Below, piece by piece: positions 1-6,829 of a stretch of 8,289 nucleotides of DNA; position 1 is the stretch's first letter, and each line of letters opens with the position of its first letter. The position numbers were made by a program, and so were the translations under genes. The stretch lies in NCBI GenBank assembly GCA_947589335.1, contig CANPZH010000063.1, positions 1 through 8,289 of the forward strand, given 5' to 3'. The stretch is from an uncultured Clostridia bacterium (lineage in GTDB: Bacteria; Bacillota; Clostridia; Christensenellales; Borkfalkiaceae). Under the pieces are notes generated by a model. The model searched no databases. It was not told the DNA's origin and saw nothing but the letters and a program-made list of their open reading frames with translations.

Positions 1-716
1 GTGAGCACGGAGGGCTGGCCCGCGTTCTCCTCCGTGCGGATGAACCCGAAGACGGAAAGATCGGGCGAGACGACCGCGCCGACGTAGTCGGTGAACGTGC
101 GGTTGTTCTCCTCGGAGCGCACATATTCCTGCTGGGAAAGATTCTGCAGGAAGACGCGGACGGTGTATTCCACCGTGTATCTTGCCTGAAGGGTGAGCCC
201 CTCCGCGGGCATCACGTCGAATGCGCCGAGCGCGCGCCCGTCGGGATAGAACCAGTTCCCGAAGCCGAGCTGCCGCTCGGACCCGTTCGCGAGGGCGACG
301 GTCTTCGAAGGGACCGCCTCCTTGAGCGCGTCCGCAAGGTTTGCGCCGGGGCGCAGATAGCGCTGCGCTTCCCCGGAGAGGACGCCGCCCGCGGGGTCGA
401 GGGTCAAGAGAACGCCCTCCGTCCATGCGGCGTAGTAAGTCGTGTCGCTGTCGGGCACGGTGATCGTCCCGTTATAGGCGGTCCCCGTCAGTTCCTTGGC
501 GGTGAACCAACCGTCGAACACAAACCCCTCCCTTACGGGAACAGGTAGCGTCGTCTCGGAACCCGATTCCGCTTCGATCTGCGCCACGGCGCCGCCGCCG
601 TTCGTCTCGAATGAGAGAGTAACGGTATTTTTCCCGCACGACGCCGCAAAGATGCCGGCGGCGATCGCGAGTACCGCCGCGCACAGGATCAAGAGCCCCC
701 TTCGTATAACTTTCAT
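1..716 (-). CDS. InlB B-repeat lipoprotein, 3' end outside the window
   Basis: Surface lipoprotein of unknown role; 238 codons are visible with no stop before the left edge. Residues 1-27 form a lipoprotein signal: basic start (MKVIRRG), hydrophobic core and a GIFAASC lipobox, with Cys27 the likely lipidated residue. Residues 31-98 match an InlB B-repeat (Listeria-Bacteroides repeat): a TNGG turn, EGFVFDGWF, and a closing TYYAAW. A degenerate second repeat follows (about 103-180, with NWFYPDGRALG). From about 181 (TVEYTVRVFLQNL) the pattern resembles the MucBP-like stretches that often follow such repeats. The ATG at 716 is preceded by AGGAG with a 6-nt spacer. It is the third gene of the lipoprotein operon, 42 nt after the 812-aa gene. 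InlB-type repeats are usually adhesive or structural surface modules; ligand and exact function cannot be read from the sequence. Confidence 0.85.
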   Translation of the reverse strand, partial: MKVIRRGLLILCAAVLAIAAGIFAASCGKNTVTLSFETNGGGAVAQIEAESGSETTLPVPVREGFVFDGWFTAKELTGTAYNGTITVPDSDTTYYAAWTEGVLLTLDPAGGVLSGEAQRYLRPGANLADALKEAVPSKTVALANGSERQLGFGNWFYPDGRALGAFDVMPAEGLTLQARYTVEYTVRVFLQNLSQQEYVRSEENNRTFTDYVGAVVSPDLSVFGFIRTEENAGQPSVL

Positions 717-758
717 GATATTCTCCTAAGAACTTGTTTCCGTGATCGAGCGCGTCTC

Positions 759-3197
759 TTAAAAGAGACTGCTCTTCAGATAGGTCTGCTGCTCGAACCA
801 GCCCTCGACCGCATCTTCTCCCTCGCCCTGGACGCCGTATTCGCTCCAGACCGCCTCTCCGCCGCGAATGGTCACACGGACGTCGATATAGGAGAGATCT
901 CCCGCCGCTGCGGGCATCACGGCCGAGCAATAGCCCGTTCCGCCGCTGCTGCCCTCCACGACCGTCAGCGTGAAATACAGCTCGAATTCGCCCTGCGCGT
1001 TTTGCACGGCGCGGAAGGTCGAGACGGACGCGGAATCGGAGACGGTGTACACCGCCTTTTCGCTCGTGGTATAGATCGTGATGCGCTCTGCCTCCACGAC
1101 GAGGATCCTGTCGAGCAGGCTGAGATGGTAGATCCCGCGCACAGCGGGCGCGATCGTCCCCTCGGACGTCTTGTCGATCGCAGGATCCTTCAGGAAGAGA
1201 TAGGAATCCCAGCCAACGTTGAGCCCGAAGGCGATCCCGCTGTAATACTCGATCGTCGAGAGTTCGCCGTCCACGCTGAGCAGGTAGGAATAGACCGGCG
1301 AATCCGCCTCGTGCGATTCGGACAGGATGCGGATCTTCCGCTCTCCCCAACGGACCTCTTCGCCGACGGTGAAGTCGTCTCCGCTCCCCTGCGACTTCCA
1401 GGTCCCCTGCATGCTGCTGTCGAGCCCGACGGTGCGGTCCGCAAGAAGGGCGTTGAGGAAGTAGTGCCGCTTGCCCATGGCGAGCGGATCGTCCGGCACT
1501 TCCTCCAAACAGAGGAGGGTCTGCACTTCCCTGCCGTCAAGCCAGGTGGAGTTCGGATAGCTGCCGAGCATGCAGACGGTCCCGTTCAGAACGACGGTGA
1601 AGCCGCCCGCGGTCTCCGTCAGCTGCGCATCCTCGCCGCCGATCGTCACCGAACGTGTCGTTACGACCATCTCGGCGCCGTCTTCGAGGCTCTGCCACGT
1701 TCCCAACATGCTCTCGGGAAGGGCGAACGCGCCGTCCGTGTAGAAGACGCCGTCTACGACGGGAGCTTCGGAATAGGGCTCCCAATAGAGCAGATGAGGG
1801 GTCCCGTCCGTAAAGAAATAATAGCAATGTGCGCGGACTTCGATCGGGAGGCCGCCGAGCGGGTCGATGAAGGTCTCGATGTATCCCGTGTCGACGATGA
1901 TCTCCGCCGCCGCGCCGCCGAGGCGGATGGACCGTGCGTCGATCTCGAGCGTATCGTTGCCGTAAAGGCGTTTCCATGTGAACGATGTCCCCTCGCTGCC
2001 GCGGTAGTAGATCTGTTCGATCGCGTCGTCCTGCCCGAATACGGGATGGATCCCGCCCGTGAAGTAGCGGACGGTCCCGTCCGCGTGCATCGCGAGCACG
2101 ACGCCCTCGATCATGCCGTACCACTCGATCTCATACGTCTTATCCCCGATGGTGAACGTATATCCGCCCGTCTCGCGGGCGGCGATCCCGCCGTACTGCG
2201 GCGCGTCGCCGTTATAGGTGAGCGCATGCGCCGTGATGATGAGCTCGTCTTCGCCCGAAACCGCATTCCATGTGCCGATCCAATATTGGTCGAACTGTGC
2301 GCCGAGGTCTACGCCGCGGTCCTTCGGGAAGACAGTAGGTTCTCCGCCGTAGGGGGCCACCGTGACGGATTCCGCCGTAAAGGAGAGGGTGTACAGCTCT
2401 TCGAAGAGGACAAGATAGGTCCCCTCCGAGGGGTTGCCGACGATCTCGCCGGGCGTCCCGTCCAAGGAAGTCCCCTCCTCACTCACGCCGAGTTTTTCGC
2501 CGTTCTCTCCGGCATAGTCCGAAAAGTACTGTTCGCCGACGGAGAGATCGGGCCTCCCCTCCTTGAGATAGTACGCCGTGCCGCCGGAGCCGCTCAGAAG
2601 GAGGATCCACTCGCTGCCCTCCGCGCCCTGCAGCGTGAAGGCGCCCTCCGGCGTGACGACGGTGTATCCGCCGTCCGTTTGGACCGCCGCTCCGTCTTCC
2701 GCCGTCATCGAGAGCGAAAAGCTGTTGATGACAATGCTTCTGCCCTCCCGCGTCTTCCATGTGCCGCGGAAGCTCTGCGGGAAGGAGAGCACGGAGGGAT
2801 CGTCATTGTCATCACCGCCGCCGCCCTGAACGGGCAGGAAGGTCGCCTCAATGGTCGTATTTTGCGCGATCGTAAAGGCATAGCCGCCCCCGTTCAGCGT
2901 TTCGCTATTTCCGTTGACCGTGAACGCGCCGACGTAAAAGCCCGTCTCCGCGGCGACGGAAACTGTGAGGGCCGTCCCCTCCGTCCATTCGGAGCTGTCC
3001 CCCGCAGAGGAGCCCTCTTTGCCCGTCTCGCGGACGGAGACGGAGCCCTTCTCCCCGTCATAGCGCAGGGTCAGGGTATACTTCGTCTCCCCGGAGGTCG
3101 TTCCCCCTGAGGGCTCGCCGCACGCGGCGGCGAATGCGCCTGCCGCAAGCAGCAGTGTGAGCGCGAGCGGCAGCCATAATTTCCGGTATTTCTTCAT
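759..3197 (-). CDS. Large lipoprotein with N-terminal InlB-like module and about seven GTW-type repeats
   Basis: An 812-aa exported lipoprotein of unrecognised family. Residues 1-26 are a lipoprotein signal ending in FAAAC (Cys26). Residues 40-121 (YTLTLRYDGEKGSVSV...TTIEATF) look like a divergent InlB/Flg_new-type beta module, followed by a Gly/Asp linker (about 124-134). The rest is a string of beta-rich units, each opening with a GTW or related motif: positions 145 (GTWK), 259 (GTYL), 308 (GTWN), 405 (SFTWK), 499 (GTWQ), 598 (GTWK) and 688 (GIYH). A hydrophobic strand, then a second strand often ending in a Gly-Gly turn, usually follow. The last five units are about 90-100 residues apart. 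No catalytic motif is seen. GTW openings recall bacterial lipocalin-like domains, but that is only a hypothesis. Start: ATG with AGGAGGT 5 nt upstream. Second gene of the operon, 23 nt after the TlpA-like gene. Likely an extracellular binding or scaffold protein. Confidence 0.88.
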   Translation of the reverse strand: MKKYRKLWLPLALTLLLAAGAFAAACGEPSGGTTSGETKYTLTLRYDGEKGSVSVRETGKEGSSAGDSSEWTEGTALTVSVAAETGFYVGAFTVNGNSETLNGGGYAFTIAQNTTIEATFLPVQGGGGDDNDDPSVLSFPQSFRGTWKTREGRSIVINSFSLSMTAEDGAAVQTDGGYTVVTPEGAFTLQGAEGSEWILLLSGSGGTAYYLKEGRPDLSVGEQYFSDYAGENGEKLGVSEEGTSLDGTPGEIVGNPSEGTYLVLFEELYTLSFTAESVTVAPYGGEPTVFPKDRGVDLGAQFDQYWIGTWNAVSGEDELIITAHALTYNGDAPQYGGIAARETGGYTFTIGDKTYEIEWYGMIEGVVLAMHADGTVRYFTGGIHPVFGQDDAIEQIYYRGSEGTSFTWKRLYGNDTLEIDARSIRLGGAAAEIIVDTGYIETFIDPLGGLPIEVRAHCYYFFTDGTPHLLYWEPYSEAPVVDGVFYTDGAFALPESMLGTWQSLEDGAEMVVTTRSVTIGGEDAQLTETAGGFTVVLNGTVCMLGSYPNSTWLDGREVQTLLCLEEVPDDPLAMGKRHYFLNALLADRTVGLDSSMQGTWKSQGSGDDFTVGEEVRWGERKIRILSESHEADSPVYSYLLSVDGELSTIEYYSGIAFGLNVGWDSYLFLKDPAIDKTSEGTIAPAVRGIYHLSLLDRILVVEAERITIYTTSEKAVYTVSDSASVSTFRAVQNAQGEFELYFTLTVVEGSSGGTGYCSAVMPAAAGDLSYIDVRVTIRGGEAVWSEYGVQGEGEDAVEGWFEQQTYLKSSLF

Positions 3198-3220
3198 GCA
3201 AGACCTCCTCGGGCAGGCGA

Positions 3221-4741
3221 TCAGAGCTGTTCCCTCTTTGCGGGCAGCATTGCCTCCGCCGTCTTCGCAGACGTCGCAAAGCGGGCAAACAGGTCATGGA
3301 ACTGGGTCTCGTTCATCGCATAGGCGCTGATCGCACTGACGACGCCCTCTTTGTCGATGACGACCGTCGTCGGGAAGTATCCCGTCGCGAACTTGCCATA
3401 GAGATCGTATTCGCTCTCGCAGGCGATGTGAAGATCGTAGGAGTACATATTTGCAAACGACCGCACGTCCGCCTCGGTGTCGTGCGTCGAATTCATCGAG
3501 TTGACGGCGATCACGACGATGTCGTCTCCGAACTGCGCGGAGACGGTATTGAGCGCCGCAAATTCCTCACGGCAGGGGTTGCACCAGGTCGCCCAGAAGT
3601 TGAGGATGACCGTCTTCGTGCGGAGCAGTTCGCTGAGCGTCAGCCGCTCGCCCTTCACGGTGGTCAGGGTGAAATCCTGCACCGCGGAGCCGATCCGGTA
3701 GGAGGACGGCGCCGTCTCGCCCTGTCCGATGACATGCCCCTCGAGGGTGATCATGCAGATGAAGTCGGTCTCGCCGAAGGAGTATTCCGCCGTTGCGGTG
3801 TATCCCGCGGGCAGCGTCTTCGGATCGACTTTGACCGTGTGTCTGCCGATCGGAAGAGAGAGCCTGTAAGAGCCGTTGGTCGTGGGGCCTGCGCCCACGA
3901 GCTCGCCGTCTTCGTACACGCTGACGCGGACGCCGCTCGTCGCAAGTTTGACGCCGTTCGTCCGCACGAGGCGGAATTCGTATTCGATCGCCTCGCCCGA
4001 GCTGAGCGCGGGGATCGTGCGGCGGGAATTTTCATCGGGCGTCCCGCACACCGTGCAGAGGCGCGCCCGCGAGCCCTCCTCCGTCTCGGTCGGGCTCTTG
4101 GTGATGGTATAGGCCGTATCGAAGGTGTGCCCCGTCGCGGAGATCTCCCGCGTGATCTCATCGCCGCAGACGAGGCAGATGGCCGCCTCCTCCCCGGCGG
4201 AGGTACAGGTCGCCTCCTTGCGGAGCTCCCTTCTGTCCTGCGCGGGCCATTCGTGCCCTTTGGCGGGGATGACCGTCCCCTCCTCCGCGCCGCAGCCGTT
4301 GCGCTTACAGGTCTTGATCCCGTATCCCTCCTGCGAGCACGTCGGCTCCTTGCCCTCTTCGGGGACGGGGTCGCCCCAGTCATGCCCGAGGACGGGGATG
4401 GTCTGCTCCGGATCCGTCGCCCCGCAGACGGAGCACTCGACGGAGCGGACGCCCTTATCCGTGCAGGTCGCGGGTTTGGCGATGCCGAGGACGATCCAAT
4501 CGTGCCCGGGCGCGGTGATCTCCTCCGTCTTGACGTCGCCGCAGACGGTGCACACCCCCCTGCGGAGCCCGTCCACCGTGCAGGTCGCGGCTTTCTCGGT
4601 CGTCCATTCATAGGCGTGGGTATGTTCCGCCGGCGGAAGATCGGGCCCGGGGCCCTCTCCGCTGTCGCAGGCGGCAAAGACGCCGCAGCCGAGCGTGAGC
4701 CCCGCGGCGATCAAAAGCAAACTCCGATATCCGAATTTCAT
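3221..4741 (-). CDS. Lipoprotein with cysteine-rich repeats, Cna-B-like module and C-terminal TlpA/ResA-type thioredoxin domain
   Basis: A 506-aa membrane-anchored thiol-disulfide oxidoreductase with an unusual front end. Signal peptide 1-25 ends in GVFAAC (Cys25). Residues about 42-245 hold five repeats of the form H-x-W/F ... ATCT..G...C..CG...I...GH; cysteines are 54/64/67, 93/103/106, 135/145/150, 179/189/192 and 229/232. Repeat 3 has CxxxxC instead of CxxC, and repeat 5 lacks the first Cys. Residues about 252-335 look like a Cna-B/SpaA beta module (VSVYEDGELVGAG, then LPIGRHTVKV). Residues about 345-490 are a TlpA/ResA/redoxin domain with active site FWATWCNPC (Cys387, Cys390) and the cis-proline segment GYFPTTVVIDKEG (Pro457). 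The family reduces or exchanges disulfides outside the membrane; the substrate is unknown. The start at 4741 is chosen because the signal peptide begins there and GGGAG lies 6 nt upstream; an in-frame ATG at 4882 would lie upstream of the promoter. First gene of the operon. Confidence 0.92.
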   Translation of the reverse strand: MKFGYRSLLLIAAGLTLGCGVFAACDSGEGPGPDLPPAEHTHAYEWTTEKAATCTVDGLRRGVCTVCGDVKTEEITAPGHDWIVLGIAKPATCTDKGVRSVECSVCGATDPEQTIPVLGHDWGDPVPEEGKEPTCSQEGYGIKTCKRNGCGAEEGTVIPAKGHEWPAQDRRELRKEATCTSAGEEAAICLVCGDEITREISATGHTFDTAYTITKSPTETEEGSRARLCTVCGTPDENSRRTIPALSSGEAIEYEFRLVRTNGVKLATSGVRVSVYEDGELVGAGPTTNGSYRLSLPIGRHTVKVDPKTLPAGYTATAEYSFGETDFICMITLEGHVIGQGETAPSSYRIGSAVQDFTLTTVKGERLTLSELLRTKTVILNFWATWCNPCREEFAALNTVSAQFGDDIVVIAVNSMNSTHDTEADVRSFANMYSYDLHIACESEYDLYGKFATGYFPTTVVIDKEGVVSAISAYAMNETQFHDLFARFATSAKTAEAMLPAKREQL

Positions 4742-4831
4742 GTCAGTCTCCCAAGGTCCCGCGCGCGTTGCGGGGCCGCCGTGTTCGGTCGGATCCTCCC
4801 GAAAAAAAACAATCCGGCAGTATCCGATATT

Positions 4832-4861
4832 ATTATACAACCGATCGGGGGGAGAAGTCAA
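4832..4861 (-). promoter_or_regulatory. SigA-type promoter of the lipoprotein operon
   Basis: Read on the minus strand: -35 TTGACT (4856-4861), an 18-nt spacer, and -10 TATAAT (4832-4837). The expected transcript start is near 4825, giving a leader of about 84 nt before the ATG at 4741. The spacer contains the perfect 8-bp palindrome CCGATCGG (4841-4848), a possible operator, although a palindrome this short can occur by chance. Confidence 0.75.
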
Positions 4862-4898
4862 GGAATTCGGCGTTCCGTTCACGATGATTGCAAATTCC

Positions 4899-4924
4899 TA
4901 TAAGGGATATAAGCCGCTCTTATA
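4899..4924. repeat. TATAAG triplet with a 6-5-6 dyad upstream of the lipoprotein promoter
   Basis: TATAAG occurs at 4899-4904 and 4908-4913, and its complement CTTATA at 4919-4924. The last two form a perfect inverted repeat around CCGCT. It lies about 50 bp upstream of the lipoprotein operon -35 and beyond the terminator hairpin of the neighbouring unit. It could be a regulator site or simply AT-rich upstream DNA. Confidence 0.25.
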
Positions 4925-4945
4925 CTTTCACGCGCCTTTCACAGA

Positions 4946-4976
4946 GAGCCCCGCCGCGCATAGCGCGGCGGGGCTC
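4946..4976 (-). terminator. GC-rich hairpin closing the Myb-like/small membrane protein unit
   Basis: A perfect 14-bp stem (4946-4959 with 4963-4976) around an ATA loop, 11 nt past the stop of the 69-aa gene. On the minus strand the hairpin is followed by TCTGTGAAAGG, so there is no good U-tract and it is not a classical intrinsic terminator. Its position between two co-directional units, before the lipoprotein promoter, fits a terminator or RNA 3'-end stabiliser. Confidence 0.55.
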
Positions 4977-4987
4977 CCCTTCCGTTG

Positions 4988-5197
4988 TTACTTCTTTTTT
5001 TCCTTCTTTTCGGGCTCCTGCCCGGCAGAACAGCCCTGTTCTGCGCATTTGAGTTTCTCGTCCATCATCTCGTTGACTTTCTCGACAAACTCCGCCTGGC
5101 TCTTTTTGACGAGCGAGCGCATCTTGTAGCTGTTGGCGACGAGAAGAGCGCCGCCCACCGCCCCGAGCATCACGCCGAGGCAAAACATCTTTTCCAT
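4988..5197 (-). CDS. Small single-pass membrane protein (69 aa), function unknown
   Basis: A 69-aa protein with a glycine-rich hydrophobic N-terminal segment (about residues 4-21, containing MLGAVGGALLVA), which is probably a membrane anchor. A charged, probably helical stretch follows (about 23-50, KMRSLVKKSQAEFVEKVNEM), then a short tail with two cysteines (51 and 56) ending in KKEKKK. This resembles the layout of YtxH-like small membrane proteins, but I do not recognise a family. The ATG is preceded by GGAGG with a 5-nt spacer. It lies 63 nt downstream of the Myb-like gene on the same strand with no visible promoter in between, so co-transcription is likely. The hairpin at 4946-4976 follows its stop. 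Confidence 0.75.
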   Translation of the reverse strand: MEKMFCLGVMLGAVGGALLVANSYKMRSLVKKSQAEFVEKVNEMMDEKLKCAEQGCSAGQEPEKKEKKK

Positions 5198-5260
5198 TTC
5201 GTCCTCCGTACGGACAGCCGACGGCTTCCGTCCTTCTCAGTTTGTGAAGGTATCCCCGCG

Positions 5261-5833
5261 TTATTCCTTACGGCTCTTTCGTAATTTTTCCAATTCCGCG
5301 CGGAGCTGTTCGTTCTCCCGCCTGAGATCGACCGCAAGGCGGGAATAGAGGGCGTCGATCTCCCGTTCGAGCTTGCGCTGCAGAAAGGTCCTCTCCTCGG
5401 GAAGACCCGCCTCCCGCGCGGCCTTGGCGACCCGTTCGGGCTGCTTTTTGAGGAGATTGCGGTACTTGTTCTGCATGCGGAGCATGAGCCGCTCATCCCC
5501 CTGCGAGACGTTGATGATCGCCCGCCGCACCGAATAGCCCTTGCTCTTTTCGGCGAGCACGCGGCGGAGCAGTTCGTCCGTCTCCTCCTCCGTAAAGGGC
5601 TTCACGACCCCCGCATGCAGGTCTTTCCCCTCCAAAATGCGCTCCACCCGTTCGTCGTCCCGCTTTTTCAGAAAGGCATAGTAGTAGTTCCTCACGCTCC
5701 CCTTGGCGCGGCTGTGCTCCTTGCCGTAGGTCTCGAACAGGTAGGAGAGCGTCTTCCCCGCATGTTTGCCCGAATAGATATATTCGATCAGCCCGGTCGC
5801 TTCCTCTTCCGTATAGCCGTTGATCTTGTTCAT
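5261..5833 (-). CDS. Double Myb/SANT-like DNA-binding protein with C-terminal coiled coil
   Basis: A 190-aa probable transcription factor. Two 52-residue segments align without gaps. Residues 6-57 start GYTEEEATGLIEYI and end YYYAFLKK; residues 79-130 start PFTEEETDELLRRV and end NKYRNLLKK. Shared features are an aromatic-TEEE start, a leucine-rich first helix, and a final N-x-Y...LKK helix, as in Myb/SANT-like helix-turn-helix domains. Residues about 150-190 (FLQRKLEREIDALYSRL, then RRENEQLRAELEKLRK) form a predicted coiled coil, probably for dimerisation. Bacillus RsfA (a prespore regulator) combines a Myb-like domain with a coiled-coil tail, so it is the closest organisation I know; the link is by architecture only. 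The ATG is preceded by GGAGGT with a 6-nt spacer. It is divergent from the 294-aa gene, with 68 nt between start codons. The DNA targets are unknown. Confidence 0.8.
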   Translation of the reverse strand: MNKINGYTEEEATGLIEYIYSGKHAGKTLSYLFETYGKEHSRAKGSVRNYYYAFLKKRDDERVERILEGKDLHAGVVKPFTEEETDELLRRVLAEKSKGYSVRRAIINVSQGDERLMLRMQNKYRNLLKKQPERVAKAAREAGLPEERTFLQRKLEREIDALYSRLAVDLRRENEQLRAELEKLRKSRKE

Positions 5834-5863
5834 GTCGGCACCTCCGTTTCGTCACAACGGTTT

Positions 5864-5889
5864 TTGACATAATTTTATCCCCTTATACA
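5864..5889 (+). promoter_or_regulatory. Possible promoter of the 294-aa gene (non-ideal spacing)
   Basis: A perfect -35 hexamer TTGACA (5864-5869) is followed by TATACA (5884-5889) as the best -10 match. The spacer is only 14 nt, short of the usual 16-18. If used, transcription would start near 5896, about 6 nt before the ATG at 5902. The site sits in the 68-nt divergent intergenic region and so may also influence the Myb-like gene. Confidence 0.35.
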
Positions 5890-5901
5890 TCTAATAGAGG
5901 T

Positions 5902-6786
5902 ATGCGGGTATATTTTTTGGCGGAAAAGACGTGCGCGCTCACCGTCGGGGGCGCCTATCTCGGGCTCGCGGACGGATTCGAGCGTTCGGCGGAGATCGAA
6001 CCTTCGGGGATCTGCGTCGAGTTCAGCCCGCTCGGGGATCTCCTCCCCGTGCGCTTCCTCTTCGATGAGGATCTCCTCCTCGATCCTCCGCCGCAGATCG
6101 TCCTCTACTACACCGATGGGGCGGTCGCGGTCTACGCCTGCGGATTCCTGCGGGCAGACCAATCTCTCAAAGTCCTTTGGCAGGAGCGCATCGGGCGGAC
6201 CCGCCTCACCCTCACATTGCAGGGAAAGCTCCTTCTGGACTTCGAAAACGAGACGGGGTTCCGCCCCGTGGAACTTCCGCCCGCCCTCGAAGACTGCCGC
6301 GCGGAGCCCTGCGGGAGCGGGTTCCTCCTCCGCGGGAAGACGGCATTCGCCCTGCTCTCGCATGCGGGGGAAATGACCCTCTTCTCCGAGGGAGAGGTGC
6401 TCTCCGCGGGCGAAACGCTGAGAGCGATCGTCCCCTTCCACGATTGCCTCGGACACACGGCGGTCTGCGAATGGAAGGACGGGACGCTCGTCTCCTGCTC
6501 GATCCGCGCCGCCAGGGAGCCCGGCGAGGCGACCTATGCGCTCGCTCTCCTCGAAAGCGCGCTCATCGGCGCGGACTGCACGCCTTACCTCAGCGACGCG
6601 CTGGCGCCCAAGGCCGCCGCCCTCAAGGAATACCTCGGCGATTACCGCTCCGTCGTCCTGACGGGGGAGCGCGACAAGATCGGGCTCGTCTATCCGCGGA
6701 AGGAACGGATCTTCGACGTCCGCTATTTCCGCGTCACGACCGAAAACGGAAAGGTCGCGAACCTCACCCCCATCCCCTCGCCTTAA
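5902..6786 (+). CDS. Conserved-looking cytoplasmic protein of unknown function (294 aa)
   Basis: I do not recognise this family. It has no signal peptide or membrane segment, so it is probably cytoplasmic. Residues 1-200 are strand-rich (MRVYFLAEKTCALTVGGAYLG, then LPVRFLFDEDLLLDPPPQIV and VAVYACGFL), suggesting one or two beta-sandwich units. Residues about 206-290 change character: two probable helices (TYALALLESALIGADCTPYL, DALAPKAAALKEYLGDY) are followed by strands (KIGLVY, IFDVRYFRVTTENGKVANL). That order is reminiscent of NTF2/SnoaL-like cone folds; this is a shape argument only. The ATG at 5902 has AGAGG just 1 nt upstream, too close for normal Shine-Dalgarno pairing. The frame upstream has no other ATG, GTG or TTG as far as the neighbouring gene, so this start stands and may be near-leaderless. 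Divergent from the Myb-like regulator; ends at a strong terminator. Confidence 0.72.
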   Translation: MRVYFLAEKTCALTVGGAYLGLADGFERSAEIEPSGICVEFSPLGDLLPVRFLFDEDLLLDPPPQIVLYYTDGAVAVYACGFLRADQSLKVLWQERIGRTRLTLTLQGKLLLDFENETGFRPVELPPALEDCRAEPCGSGFLLRGKTAFALLSHAGEMTLFSEGEVLSAGETLRAIVPFHDCLGHTAVCEWKDGTLVSCSIRAAREPGEATYALALLESALIGADCTPYLSDALAPKAAALKEYLGDYRSVVLTGERDKIGLVYPRKERIFDVRYFRVTTENGKVANLTPIPSP

Positions 6787-6818
6787 AAAAACTCCGCGAA
6801 ATTTCCGCGGAGTTTTTT
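6785..6818 (+). terminator. Intrinsic terminator of the 294-aa gene
   Basis: The stem ACTCCGCG (6791-6798) pairs with CGCGGAGT (6806-6813) around a 7-nt loop and is followed by TTTTTT (6813-6818). An A-run (6785-6791) on the other side extends the stem and would give a U-tract on the minus strand, so it may work in both directions. It overlaps the TAA stop and insulates the XRE cassette downstream. Confidence 0.9.
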
Positions 6819-6829
6819 AAGACAAACGC

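Noticed and set aside
472..1350. A 292-codon minus-strand frame overlapping the first two lipoprotein genes
   Set aside because: It spans the junction of two well-supported genes in another frame, has no ribosome site, and is dominated by Arg/Gly/Asp.
1002..3110. A 702-codon open frame on the plus strand
   Set aside because: It is the complement of the 812-aa lipoprotein gene, which has a signal peptide, a strong ribosome site and repeats. The antisense translation is rich in Arg/Asp/Ala with no recognisable domain, as expected of a GC-rich shadow.
4742..4882. N-terminal extension of the TlpA-type lipoprotein from an ATG at 4882
   Set aside because: It would put 47 hydrophilic residues before a clear signal peptide, and this start lies upstream of the promoter. 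The ATG at 4741 has a good ribosome site.
3296..4903. A 535-codon open frame on the plus strand
   Set aside because: It is antisense to the TlpA-type lipoprotein, whose active-site and repeat motifs are unmistakable. The frame has no ribosome site and a low-complexity Arg/Ala/Gly composition.
5846..5910. Minus-strand promoter for the Myb-like gene
   Set aside because: Candidate -10 hexamers on the minus strand (TATAAG at 5882-5887, TAAAAT at 5872-5877) have no acceptable -35 at 16-18 nt, so no promoter is called although one must exist nearby.
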